NCBI GenBank assembly: GCA_022821145.1 | Contig: JAJEEE010000006.1 | Span: 1-33,504 of the forward strand | DNA length: 33,504 nucleotides | Source: Acidobacteriota bacterium | GTDB taxonomy: Bacteria > Acidobacteriota > Terriglobia > 20CM-2-55-15 | Direction of reading: 5' to 3' | Shown here: one piece after another, positions 24,073-31,720 of the stretch | Layout of the letters: every line of letters begins with the position of its first letter | Position numbering within the stretch: the stretch's first letter is position 1 | Notes under the pieces: generated by a model | Told to the model about the DNA's origin: nothing | Databases searched by the model: none | The model's input: only the letters and a program-made list of their open reading frames with translations | Translations under genes and position numbers: made by a program

Positions 24073-27027
24073 TCAAGGAGCGCCGAACACATCCGGCATG
24101 TCCCAACGCTCAGCGAGGTCGGCGAAGCTCTCGTCCAGCTCGTCCGGGGACCGCCGGTGAGCGGCCTCCAGGGCGAGACGCTGGACGTCGGTCAGCGGGG
24201 GCGGCGTCTCCGCGGGCCAGCCGGCGGCGATGCCCTCGAGGACGGCCTGCCCCACGACCGGTTCCAGGACCGGAACCTGCTGGATCAGAGACACCACGGC
24301 GGACGTGTCGGTTCCAGCCGCCTCGGACTCTGTCATCAACCGTACCGCGCGCGCCACGCCGTCCAGCGCCCGCTCGTCGTTCGGCATGTCTCGCGCCAGG
24401 ACGCGGAAGAGGAACTCGCGGCCATGCCGCGCGCCGGCGATGCCGGCGGCGGCGGGTAGCCAGGGGTCGCGCGCGTTGGGCGGCGCGAACAGTATGTCTT
24501 CCAGGGACGCGGCCGCGCGCTCGGACGGCGGCAACTCGGACAGGGTCAGTACGGCCTGGATCCGGACGCCGGCGTCGGCGTCCTGTTGAAGGGACGCCGG
24601 GACCGAGTAGCCGACCTCGAAGTCGCCCGGCCGGTCGGGCAGCATGCCCGCGGCGAAGATGTCCGCTTCGAGCCGCTCATCGCGCGGCAGGACCATCAAG
24701 GCGGCGCGGCGGACGGCCCCGGCCGGGTGGTAGAGCGCGTTGCGCGCGGCTTCCAGCGCGGCCGTGTCGGCGGCGGCGCCCGCGACCGCGCCCAGCCCGT
24801 CCAGGGTCCAGAGCGCGTGCAGGGCGGAGGGGTTCAACCCCATGCCGTCGATCGTGTGGTCGTTGACCAGGGCGACCAGTTCCGGCACGACGTCGGCCTG
24901 CCCGCGCTCGACGAGCAGCCGCTGCGCCGTGAGCCGCCAGAACATGTTGTCGTTCGACAGCGCATCGACGAGCGCGCCGGGACCGGCGTCCTCCAGGCTG
25001 AACGGCGCGGCGTCGGGCGCGCCGGCGTAGGCGATGCGGTAGATGCGCCCCCGGACCGCGTCCCGGTTCGGCGTTTCGTAGGCGTTTCCCGGACCGCGGT
25101 CGCAGCAGTCGTCGTCGATCCGCGGCGTCGGGTTGTGTTGCGCCACCAGGGAGTAGAAGTCCGAAACCCAGAGCGCGCCGTCCGGGCCGACCTTCACCTG
25201 GACGGGCGCCGCCCAGGTGTCCAGGCTGGCCAGGAAGCTCCACATGTTCTTGGCCCGGTACCCGCTCCCGTCGCGGCTCAGGTCGAACTGTCCCACCAGG
25301 TGTCCGGTCGGGTCGGCGACGAAGGCCGCGCGGTTCCAGTAGTCCTCGGGGAACGCCCGCGCCGTGTAGATCTCGTGCGCCGTCGCCGACGTGTACATCC
25401 CGAACCAGTCCACCTGCCGGATCTCGGGATAGATCGGATACAGATCGGTCCGGTCCTCGATCTTGCGCACCGTCGGCTGCCGCACGCCGACGGCGTCGTA
25501 ATACCGGCCCGGTATGGCCGCGAAGACGCTGGCTTCCCCGTTCGCCGTGGAGCCGAAGACGTAGCCGTCCTCGGACTGGGCCACGCCCCACGTGTTGTTG
25601 CTGGTGCGGGCCAGGTAGTCCAGGTCCGACCCGTCGGCCGGGAACCGGAAATAGCCGGCGAAAAAGTCGCGGCCGGTCCAGGTCCGGCCGCCCACCGTGC
25701 CGCGGAAACCGTTGTAGCCGACCGAGCCGAGAATGAGGTTGTCCAGGCCGTATCGGAAGTTGCTGGGCGTGCCGTGCGTGTCGTTGCGCGGCCAGCCGGT
25801 CATGATCGTCTCGCGCGTGTCCGCCCGGTCGTCGCCGTCGGTGTCGGTGAAGAACAGGATGTCGGGCGCCTGCGCCACGATCAACCCGCCGTTGGCGATG
25901 ACCAGGCTGGTGGCCAGGTTCATCCCGTCGGCGAACACCGTGGATGCGTCCGCCCGGCCGTCGCCGTCGGTGTCTTCGAGGATGAGGACCCGGTCGCCGC
26001 CCGTCGGGTCGCCGACTTCCAGCACGCGGTTGGGATAGTCGTTCGTTTCCAGCGCCCACATGCGGCCGCGTTCGTCCCACGTGAAATCGATGATCCGGCG
26101 GACCATCGGGTCCTGGGCGAACCAGTCGATGGTGAAGCCCGGCCGGAGCGTCGTCAGATCGAGCGTCGTCTCGACCGGTTGAGGCGCCTGGGCTTCGGTG
26201 ATCGCGTCCACCGCCAGCGTGTTCCAGGGCGCGGGCGGACGCTCGTAGACCGGCAACGGCGCGGGAAGCGCCGTCGTCGGAAGCGGCTCCATCGACAGGA
26301 TCCGCTGGAGCGCCCAGTCGCCGGCCGCCCACCTCGTGGCCTGCACCACCTGTTTCCGGAAGCCTTCCGTCGACCAGGTCCGCTCGTCGTGGCCCCAGGC
26401 GGTGTAGTACACGCGGCCGTTCCCATAAGGACGCACCCAGGTCCAGGGCTCGTCGTGTCCGTCTTCGCGGCGCACCTCCAGCACGGTCCGGTCTATGGGG
26501 TTGTGCTTCGTGTGAACGTAGGTCTCGTCCCAGCTCTCGAATTCCGGGACGTCGGTCATGGCCGGGTGCGCGGGCTCGAGCCGGACGGTCGAGAAGGTAC
26601 CGGCGCCGTGGCTCTTGAAAGCGCCGCCGACGAGCTTGATGTACGCCTCGGAGTTCTGGAACGCGGCCGACGCGGAGTGCAGGACCACCAGCCCCCCGCC
26701 GTTCTCGAGGAAACCGAGCAGGGCGGCGAGCTGCGAGTCCGACATCGTGGGCTGGTTGTTGTAGAAAATCAGCGCGTGGTAGTCGTCCAGGATCCCGGCC
26801 GACAGGTCGCCGGCGTCGTCCGTATAGAACATGTCGATGCCGTTGGTTCCCAGGACCGGCACCAGGTCCTTGGCGCGCGCGTAGGGCGCGTGGTGGCCCT
26901 CGTCGCCCAGGAACAGCACCGTCAAGCGGTCGGCCGGAGGCGCCTGGGCCGCCGACTCGAACGGCGACGCCCATGCGACTGCCAAGACCGCGAGCAGAAC
27001 CCACCCTGTTTTCGGTGAACGTTGCAT
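24073..27027 (-). CDS. ThuA-like domain fused to a PVC-type beta-propeller and HEAT-like repeats
   Basis: This 984-residue exported protein starts at ATG 27027 with AAGGAGAAG upstream and a signal peptide ending A-A-Q-A near 28. Residues about 35-245 form a ThuA domain (glutamine-amidotransferase-like fold: L-F-L-G-D-E-G-H-H, H-A-L-I-F-Y-N-N, G-G-G-L-V-V-L-H-S), a group tied to trehalose and other sugar use. Residues about 290-690 form a PVC-type membrane dehydrogenase beta-propeller, with calcium-like repeats D-T-D-G-D-G-R-A-D and D-T-D-G-D-D-R-A-D. The last 280 residues are alanine/leucine-rich HEAT-like repeats. The heme C-x-x-C-H module often found at the end of such proteins is absent, so any electron acceptor is separate. 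It follows an MFS transporter gene by 23 bp, suggesting oxidation or cleavage of an imported or surface sugar derivative. Exact substrate unknown. Confidence 0.85.
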   Translation of the reverse strand: MQRSPKTGWVLLAVLAVAWASPFESAAQAPPADRLTVLFLGDEGHHAPYARAKDLVPVLGTNGIDMFYTDDAGDLSAGILDDYHALIFYNNQPTMSDSQLAALLGFLENGGGLVVLHSASAAFQNSEAYIKLVGGAFKSHGAGTFSTVRLEPAHPAMTDVPEFESWDETYVHTKHNPIDRTVLEVRREDGHDEPWTWVRPYGNGRVYYTAWGHDERTWSTEGFRKQVVQATRWAAGDWALQRILSMEPLPTTALPAPLPVYERPPAPWNTLAVDAITEAQAPQPVETTLDLTTLRPGFTIDWFAQDPMVRRIIDFTWDERGRMWALETNDYPNRVLEVGDPTGGDRVLILEDTDGDGRADASTVFADGMNLATSLVIANGGLIVAQAPDILFFTDTDGDDRADTRETIMTGWPRNDTHGTPSNFRYGLDNLILGSVGYNGFRGTVGGRTWTGRDFFAGYFRFPADGSDLDYLARTSNNTWGVAQSEDGYVFGSTANGEASVFAAIPGRYYDAVGVRQPTVRKIEDRTDLYPIYPEIRQVDWFGMYTSATAHEIYTARAFPEDYWNRAAFVADPTGHLVGQFDLSRDGSGYRAKNMWSFLASLDTWAAPVQVKVGPDGALWVSDFYSLVAQHNPTPRIDDDCCDRGPGNAYETPNRDAVRGRIYRIAYAGAPDAAPFSLEDAGPGALVDALSNDNMFWRLTAQRLLVERGQADVVPELVALVNDHTIDGMGLNPSALHALWTLDGLGAVAGAAADTAALEAARNALYHPAGAVRRAALMVLPRDERLEADIFAAGMLPDRPGDFEVGYSVPASLQQDADAGVRIQAVLTLSELPPSERAAASLEDILFAPPNARDPWLPAAAGIAGARHGREFLFRVLARDMPNDERALDGVARAVRLMTESEAAGTDTSAVVSLIQQVPVLEPVVGQAVLEGIAAGWPAETPPPLTDVQRLALEAAHRRSPDELDESFADLAERWDMPDVFGAP

Positions 27028-27050
27028 CGAACTTCTCCTTGATGGCGGTC

Positions 27051-28595
27051 TCAATCCACCGCGGTGGTTTCCCGTTCCAGCCGGACGACGCGATACCCGC
27101 CGTGACGGCGGTCTCGCGCGTACATGGCGCCGAAGACCAGGATCAGGACGATCGCCCCCGGCGCGGCGTATCGGAACGACCGTTGGCCCCCGTAGGCCTC
27201 GGCCGGCTGCAGAATCGCGGCCGCCTCGTCCACGAGCGCCTCGTTCGGCAGCGCGGTCGCCACCACGGCGCGCAACGCGTTCGCGGTCTCGTCGCCCTCG
27301 ATCGACCCGCGCGTTTCGTACGCGGCCAGCGCGGTTTCCGTGGCCGCCAGCGCCTCATCGACGTCCTGGACGCTGAAACTCAAACCGGCCTCGCCGGCGC
27401 GGTCGAGGTAACCCGGCAACGTGCTCTCGACGCGTTCCAGCAGCGCCACGGTCTCGGCTGGATTCATCGCATCCACGAGATACTGGTCGGCCACGCGCCC
27501 CATGGCGGGCACGCCCACCGCGCCGGCCATTCCCAATCCGACGCCGCCCATCAGCACGATACCCAACGAACCGGTCCGCGGCATCCGTTCGCTGACCAAC
27601 CCGACCATCGTGGGGAAAAAGAACGCGACGCCCCACGCATACAGGGTCGCCACGACGATGGCCGATCCGAGCCCCGTCACGTAGCTCAGACCGAACAGGC
27701 CGCTCCCGGTCAGGACTGCGGCCATCAGCAGCATTCCCGTGGGCGCCAACCGCTCGACGAAGTGGCTGGCCAACAGCCGCAACACGACCATCCACCCGCT
27801 GATCCACACCAGCACCAGGATTCCATGCATCCCCACGGCTTCCAGGACGGCCGGAACCCATCGCATCGGACCCAGCTCGATCGACGTCGTGATCGCCATC
27901 ATGGCCAGCATGAGCAGGAACATCGGATGCGTGAACGTGTAGCGGAACATCTCCTTGACCGGAATGCCGGCCTCGGCGTTCTCCGTCTTCGGGAAGCGCT
28001 GCCCCAGCAGCATCGCGCCGTAAACCAGAATCGGCAGGTAGATCACCGCCAACTGGTAGGGCCAACGCCCGAAACCGCCGCCCCAGGTCGCAAGCGCGAA
28101 GCCGATCAGGCCGCCCAGGACGATGCCGATCGGGAAGAAGGCGTGAAACCAGTTGAGCCGGACCGTTTTCTGTTCGGGGTAGAGCGCCGCGACCAATGGG
28201 TTCCCGGTCACTTCGATCATCCCGTTGCCGGCGGCCAGGGTGGCGGCGCCCAGCATCAGGATCCAGAACGCGGACGGGTCGCCGGCCCGGGCCAGCGCCG
28301 AGATCATGATCGTGATGCCCGCAAGGTGCCCGGCGAAGGCGACGCGCGCGCCGTTCTTCAACCCGAAGCCCTCGAGCATGGGACCGATCAGGAGCAGCGA
28401 GATGGCCATGCCCCACAACGCGGCCCCGCCGATCAAACCCACCTGGTAGTTGGTCAGGATGAACTCCTGCTTCAACTGCACCAGGATGTTGCTGACCAGG
28501 CCGAAGGCCAGACCCGTGGGAATCAGCGCGAGGCAGATGCCGGTGAACAGGCGGCTTCGAGGAATTCCGGCGGCGCTCGACGTGTCATCGACCAT
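27051..28595 (-). CDS. MFS transporter, sugar-permease-like, with a long loop before the last helix
   Basis: This 514-residue inner-membrane protein has 12 expected helices. The order of hydrophobic segments and motifs such as G-G-A-A-L-W-G-M-A (57-65), G-N-G-M-I-E-V-T-G-N-P-L-V-A-A-L-Y-P and N-W-F-H-A-F-F-P-I-G are those of FucP-like sugar/proton symporters. A charged, helical insertion of roughly 110 residues (about 370-480, with D-E-A-L-A-A-T-E-T-A-L-A-A-Y) separates helices 11 and 12, which is unusual. It is first in a three-gene unit with the ThuA/propeller and carboxypeptidase-regulatory-like genes, and divergent from the cupin gene. The start has a GGGA Shine-Dalgarno sequence. Substrate is inferred to be a sugar or polyol only from family and neighbours. 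Confidence 0.83.
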   Translation of the reverse strand: MVDDTSSAAGIPRSRLFTGICLALIPTGLAFGLVSNILVQLKQEFILTNYQVGLIGGAALWGMAISLLLIGPMLEGFGLKNGARVAFAGHLAGITIMISALARAGDPSAFWILMLGAATLAAGNGMIEVTGNPLVAALYPEQKTVRLNWFHAFFPIGIVLGGLIGFALATWGGGFGRWPYQLAVIYLPILVYGAMLLGQRFPKTENAEAGIPVKEMFRYTFTHPMFLLMLAMMAITTSIELGPMRWVPAVLEAVGMHGILVLVWISGWMVVLRLLASHFVERLAPTGMLLMAAVLTGSGLFGLSYVTGLGSAIVVATLYAWGVAFFFPTMVGLVSERMPRTGSLGIVLMGGVGLGMAGAVGVPAMGRVADQYLVDAMNPAETVALLERVESTLPGYLDRAGEAGLSFSVQDVDEALAATETALAAYETRGSIEGDETANALRAVVATALPNEALVDEAAAILQPAEAYGGQRSFRYAAPGAIVLILVFGAMYARDRRHGGYRVVRLERETTAVD

Positions 28596-28678
28596 GGCTC
28601 ACGTCCCAGGATGCGATGTTGACTCGTTCAGGGGCGGGTGGTAATTACGTCGGGATTATACGCGACCGAGGGGGATTC
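28596..28678. promoter_or_regulatory. Divergent intergenic region between the MFS and cupin operons
   Basis: This 83-bp gap serves both directions. A perfect TATAAT on the minus strand (28660-28655) could drive the MFS operon, though no good -35 is visible. On the plus strand TTGACT (28619-28624) is followed 17 bases later by TAATTA (28642-28647), a poor -10. No clear operator palindrome was found. The shared region makes joint control likely. Confidence 0.35.
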
Positions 28679-29110
28679 ATGTGTGCCGATACGGCGCTGC
28701 GCTTCGTGACTGCGAATGAAATGTCCGTGGAAACGCTCCCGTGGGGCCCGCACGAATGGCTCTCCCATCCGGACCTCACCGATCCGGATCAACTGATGCT
28801 GGTGCGCGTCCGCATGCCCCCGGGGCAGGCGCACACGTTCCACCGGCATCCGGCCATGGAAGAGATCATCTACGTGGTCTCCGGCAGCGGCGAGCAATGG
28901 GTCGACACGCGGTCGCGGATTCTCGGTCCCGGCGAGATCGCGCACATTCCCCGCGACGTCGTGCACGGCACCTACAACACGGGCGACGAGACGCTCATCT
29001 TCCTGGCGATCCTCTCGCCGGCCCGATTCGAGGGGCCGTGGCTCGTGGACGTTTCCGAGGACGAACCCTGGCGGTCGATCCGGAACCACCGCGAAACCGG
29101 GCAGCGCTGA
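28679..29110 (+). CDS. Single-domain cupin protein
   Basis: This 143-residue cytoplasmic protein has one cupin barrel. Motif 1 is P-G-Q-A-H-T-F-H-R-H-P-A-M-E-E (about 49-63), with the metal-ligand set H-x-H plus E. Motif 2 is P-R-D-V-V-H-G-T-Y-N (about 92-101), with the last histidine. All metal ligands appear intact, so a metal-dependent isomerase, dioxygenase or sensor role is possible. The start at ATG 28679 has a strong GAGGGGG; an ATG at 28616 lies in the promoter region. It is first in the rightward unit, 10 bp before the UPF0261 gene. Substrate unknown; such cupins often accompany sugar-acid or aromatic catabolism. Confidence 0.8.
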   Translation: MCADTALRFVTANEMSVETLPWGPHEWLSHPDLTDPDQLMLVRVRMPPGQAHTFHRHPAMEEIIYVVSGSGEQWVDTRSRILGPGEIAHIPRDVVHGTYNTGDETLIFLAILSPARFEGPWLVDVSEDEPWRSIRNHRETGQR

Positions 29111-29120
29111 GGAGGGCATC

Positions 29121-30347
29121 ATCGCGACGGTTCTGCTCATCGGCACGTTCGACACCAAGGGCGCGGAATACGCCTATGTCGCGGGGGCCATCCGCCGCCG
29201 GGGGCACGACGTTCGCGTCATGGACCTCGGAATTCTTTCGGATCCGGATGTCCCGGCCGACGTCCCGGCCGCGGAGGTCGCGAAAGCCGGCGGCGGCGAT
29301 CTGGCCGCGCTGCGCCGGGAACGCGACCGCGGCCATGCGGTGGCCGTCATGCAGAACGGCGCATGCGCCCTCGCGCCCGACCTCCATCGGCAAGGCCGCT
29401 TCGACGGCGTGCTCGGGCTGGGCGGGGGCGGCGGCACGTCGATGATCACCGCCGCGATGCGCACATTGCCGGTCGGGGTCCCCAAGCTGATGGTCTCGAC
29501 CATGGCGTCGGGCGACACTTCGGCCTACGTCGACGTCCGGGACGTGACGATGATGTACTCGGTCGTCGACATCGCCGGCTTGAACCCGCTGTCCGAGACG
29601 ATCCTGTCGAACGCGGCGGGCGCCATCTGCGGCATGGTGGAGCACCCGGCGCCGGCCAGGGAAGGGAGCCGGCCTCTGGTCGCCGCCACGATGTTCGGCG
29701 TGACCACGCCGTGCGTCACCGCGGTGCGGGAAGCGATGGAACGCGCCGGCTACGATGTCCTCGTGTTTCACGCGACCGGTTCGGGCGGCCGGGCGATGGA
29801 AGGCTTGATCGACGACGGCTACTTCGCGGGCGTCGTGGACGTCACGACGACCGAGTGGTGCGACGAGGTCGTCGGGGGCGTGCTCGGCGCCGGGCCGGAC
29901 CGGCTGGCCGCGGCCGGACGCATGGGGATACCGCAAGTCGTGTCGGTGGGCGCGCTGGACATGGTCAACTTCGGCGCGCCGGAAACCGTTCCCGAGGAAT
30001 TCAAGAACCGCCGCCTCTATCACCACAACCCCGCCGTCACGCTGATGCGCACGAGCGCGGAGGAATCCAAGACGATCGGCCGGCGGATCGCCGAACAACT
30101 GAACCGCGCCTCGGGATCGACCGTGCTCATGCTGCCTCTCCGCGGCGTGAGCATGATCGACGCCCCGGGACAGCCGTTCCACGACCCCGAGGCCAACGCC
30201 GCACTCTTCGGCTCGTTGCGCGCTCATGCGGAACCGAACGTGGAGATCGTGGAAATCGACGCGCACATCAACGATCCGGAGTTCGCGGCCGCCGTCGCGG
30301 AACGGATGCTCCGGTTGCTGGAAGACCGCGCCGCAGGGAGGCACTGA
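29121..30347 (+). CDS. UPF0261 / Tm-1-like N-terminal protein, apparently with a non-standard start codon
   Basis: This 408-residue cytoplasmic protein is of the UPF0261 family, homologous to the N-terminal part of tomato Tm-1. The family N-terminus, x-A-T-V-L-L-I-G-T-F-D-T-K-G, is present. Glycine-rich G-L-G-G-G-G-G-T-S near 105, S-T-M-A-S-G-D-T near 127, and M-F-G-V-T-T-P-C-V near 195 follow. The frame has no ATG, GTG or TTG where the family starts; the codon there is ATC at 29121, 5 bases after GGAGG. The first in-frame ATG is 29220, which would lose G-T-F-D-T-K-G. So either AUC initiates, or a base was misread or mutated. Enzymatic role is unproven; with the next gene it likely acts in the same reaction or complex, as the two are fused in plants. 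Confidence 0.8.
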   Translation: MATVLLIGTFDTKGAEYAYVAGAIRRRGHDVRVMDLGILSDPDVPADVPAAEVAKAGGGDLAALRRERDRGHAVAVMQNGACALAPDLHRQGRFDGVLGLGGGGGTSMITAAMRTLPVGVPKLMVSTMASGDTSAYVDVRDVTMMYSVVDIAGLNPLSETILSNAAGAICGMVEHPAPAREGSRPLVAATMFGVTTPCVTAVREAMERAGYDVLVFHATGSGGRAMEGLIDDGYFAGVVDVTTTEWCDEVVGGVLGAGPDRLAAAGRMGIPQVVSVGALDMVNFGAPETVPEEFKNRRLYHHNPAVTLMRTSAEESKTIGRRIAEQLNRASGSTVLMLPLRGVSMIDAPGQPFHDPEANAALFGSLRAHAEPNVEIVEIDAHINDPEFAAAVAERMLRLLEDRAAGRH

Positions 30348-30352
30348 CACCG

Positions 30353-31192
30353 ATGCCGTTCATACCCCGCTCCGAATCTCTCGAGCGCCTGCGGGCTCAG
30401 GTGCTGGCCGGCCGGCCGATCATCGGCGCCGGCGCCGGCGCCGGGATCTCGGCCAAGTTCGCCGAGCGCGGCGGCGTCGACCTGATCATCATCTACAACT
30501 CGGGACGCTTCCGCATGGCCGGCCGCGGCAGCGCCTCGGGGATGATGCCCTACGGCGACGCCAACGCCATCGTGGTGGATATGGCCGGCGAGGTCCTGCC
30601 CGTCGTCCGGGACACGCCCGTCCTGGCGGGCGTGTGCGGCACGGACCCGTTCCGGATGATGCGCGTGTTCCTGCCCGAACTCCAGCGCCTGGGCTTCGAC
30701 GGTGTCCAGAACTTCCCGACGGTCGGGCTCATCGACGGGCAGTTCCGCCGGATCCTCGAAGAGACCGGGATGGGGATCCAGCTCGAGATCGACATGGTCG
30801 CCCAGGCGCACGCGCTGGGAATGCTCACCTGCCCCTACGCGTTCGACGAGGACACGGCCCACCGGTTCGCCGAGGCCGGCGCCGACGTCGTCGTGGCCCA
30901 CGTCAACACGACGGTCGCGGGTTCGATCGGCGTGCAGACGGCGGCCATGTCGCTCGACGAGGCCGTCGAGCGCGTGCAGTCCATGCACGACGCCGCGAAG
31001 GCCGTGAACCCCGACGTCCTGGTGCTGTGCCACGGCGGGCCGATCGCCCACCCGGAGGACGCCCAGTACGTACTGGAACGGACGCGCGGCGTGGCCGGCT
31101 TCTTCGGCGCCTCCAGCATCGAGCGGCTCGCGACCGAGCCGGCCATCGAGGAGCAGGCGCGGCGATTCAAGGCGCTGAAGCTGGGGCAGTGA
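30353..31192 (+). CDS. TIM-barrel phosphoenolpyruvate-hydrolase-like protein (Tm-1 C-terminal-like)
   Basis: This 279-residue protein matches the PEP_hydrolase/TIM-barrel signal transduction family (Pfam PF09370). Features are P-I-I-G-A-G-A-G-A-G-I-S-A-K-F-A (about 23-38), L-I-I-I-Y-N-S-G-R (46-54), V-L-A-G-V-C-G-T-D-P-F (about 84-94), G-V-Q-N-F-P-T-V-G-L-I-D-G (near 115) and F-F-G-A-S-S-I-E-R (about 249-257). A single TIM barrel is complete. ATG 30353 lies 5 bp after the UPF0261 stop, with GGGAGG 11 bases upstream. In tomato Tm-1, an inhibitor of tobamovirus RNA replication, homologues of this and the preceding protein are one chain; bacterial members are presumed metabolic. Reaction and substrate are not established. 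Confidence 0.83.
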   Translation: MPFIPRSESLERLRAQVLAGRPIIGAGAGAGISAKFAERGGVDLIIIYNSGRFRMAGRGSASGMMPYGDANAIVVDMAGEVLPVVRDTPVLAGVCGTDPFRMMRVFLPELQRLGFDGVQNFPTVGLIDGQFRRILEETGMGIQLEIDMVAQAHALGMLTCPYAFDEDTAHRFAEAGADVVVAHVNTTVAGSIGVQTAAMSLDEAVERVQSMHDAAKAVNPDVLVLCHGGPIAHPEDAQYVLERTRGVAGFFGASSIERLATEPAIEEQARRFKALKLGQ

Positions 31193-31209
31193 CGTCGCAC
31201 AACGGCGTC

Positions 31210-31560
31210 ATGCGCGTCCTCGCCTTCGTCATGGGGCTGGTCTTCGTCTTCGGCGCGGCAGTCCAGTACAACGACCCGGATCCACTGCGATGGGGGCTGG
31301 TCTACCTCGCGGCCGCCGCGGTTTCGTTCGTGGCGCTGGCGCGCCCGTTGCCCTGGCAACTGCCCGCCGCCATGGCCCTCGCGGCGTTCGTCTGGGCGCT
31401 GACGCCGCTGGCCGGCGTCGACGCCGCCGCGTGGCGGGAACTGTTCGGCGAGTTCGGGATGGCGTCGCTGGAGATCGAGGAGGCGCGCGAAGCGCTGGGC
31501 CTCGCGATTATCGGGGCGTGGATGATGGTGCTCGCGGCGGCCGGTTGGCGGCGCCGCTGA
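31210..31560 (+). CDS. TMEM220-like small membrane protein
   Basis: This 116-residue protein has four predicted membrane helices: 1-18, about 27-45, about 50-67 and about 92-112. The family mark Q-Y-N-D-P-D-P-L-R-W directly follows the first helix, as in TMEM220 proteins. The function of the family is unknown. ATG 31210 gives the natural hydrophobic start. A GTG at 31189 overlaps the previous stop as GTGA and would add seven residues; translational coupling makes it a real alternative. It is last in the cupin-UPF0261-TIM barrel unit. Confidence 0.7.
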   Translation: MRVLAFVMGLVFVFGAAVQYNDPDPLRWGLVYLAAAAVSFVALARPLPWQLPAAMALAAFVWALTPLAGVDAAAWRELFGEFGMASLEIEEAREALGLAIIGAWMMVLAAAGWRRR

Positions 31561-31683
31561 GAGGTAACGTGGAGCCCGCGATCCTCTCCTACGTGTAGTA
31601 CAAGCGGGCATGATCGCAGGGCAAGCTCTTGTTCTAGCACCCGGCTTTGCACCATCGAACATGGCCCCCAAGCCCCGTAGTAC

Positions 31684-31712
31684 TTGGCGCTGCCGCAGAC
31701 AATAAGTATACT
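31684..31712 (+). promoter_or_regulatory. Promoter of the right-hand accessory genes
   Basis: TTGGCG (31684-31689), an exact 17-base spacer and TATACT (31707-31712) make a good sigma-70-type promoter. The start site falls near 31719, next to the GTG at 31721. A second, weaker -10 (TATAAC, 31765-31770) lies closer to the ATG at 31815. The region 31561-31683 before it shows no gene. Confidence 0.5.
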
Positions 31713-31720
31713 GCCGCCCC

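Noticed and set aside
24586-27018. An 810-codon plus-strand open frame opposite the ThuA/propeller gene, and a 775-codon frame on the same strand as it
   Set aside because: Both are low-complexity R, G, P, V-rich translations produced by high GC at third positions. The ThuA/propeller frame has clear domains, signal peptide and Shine-Dalgarno sequence.
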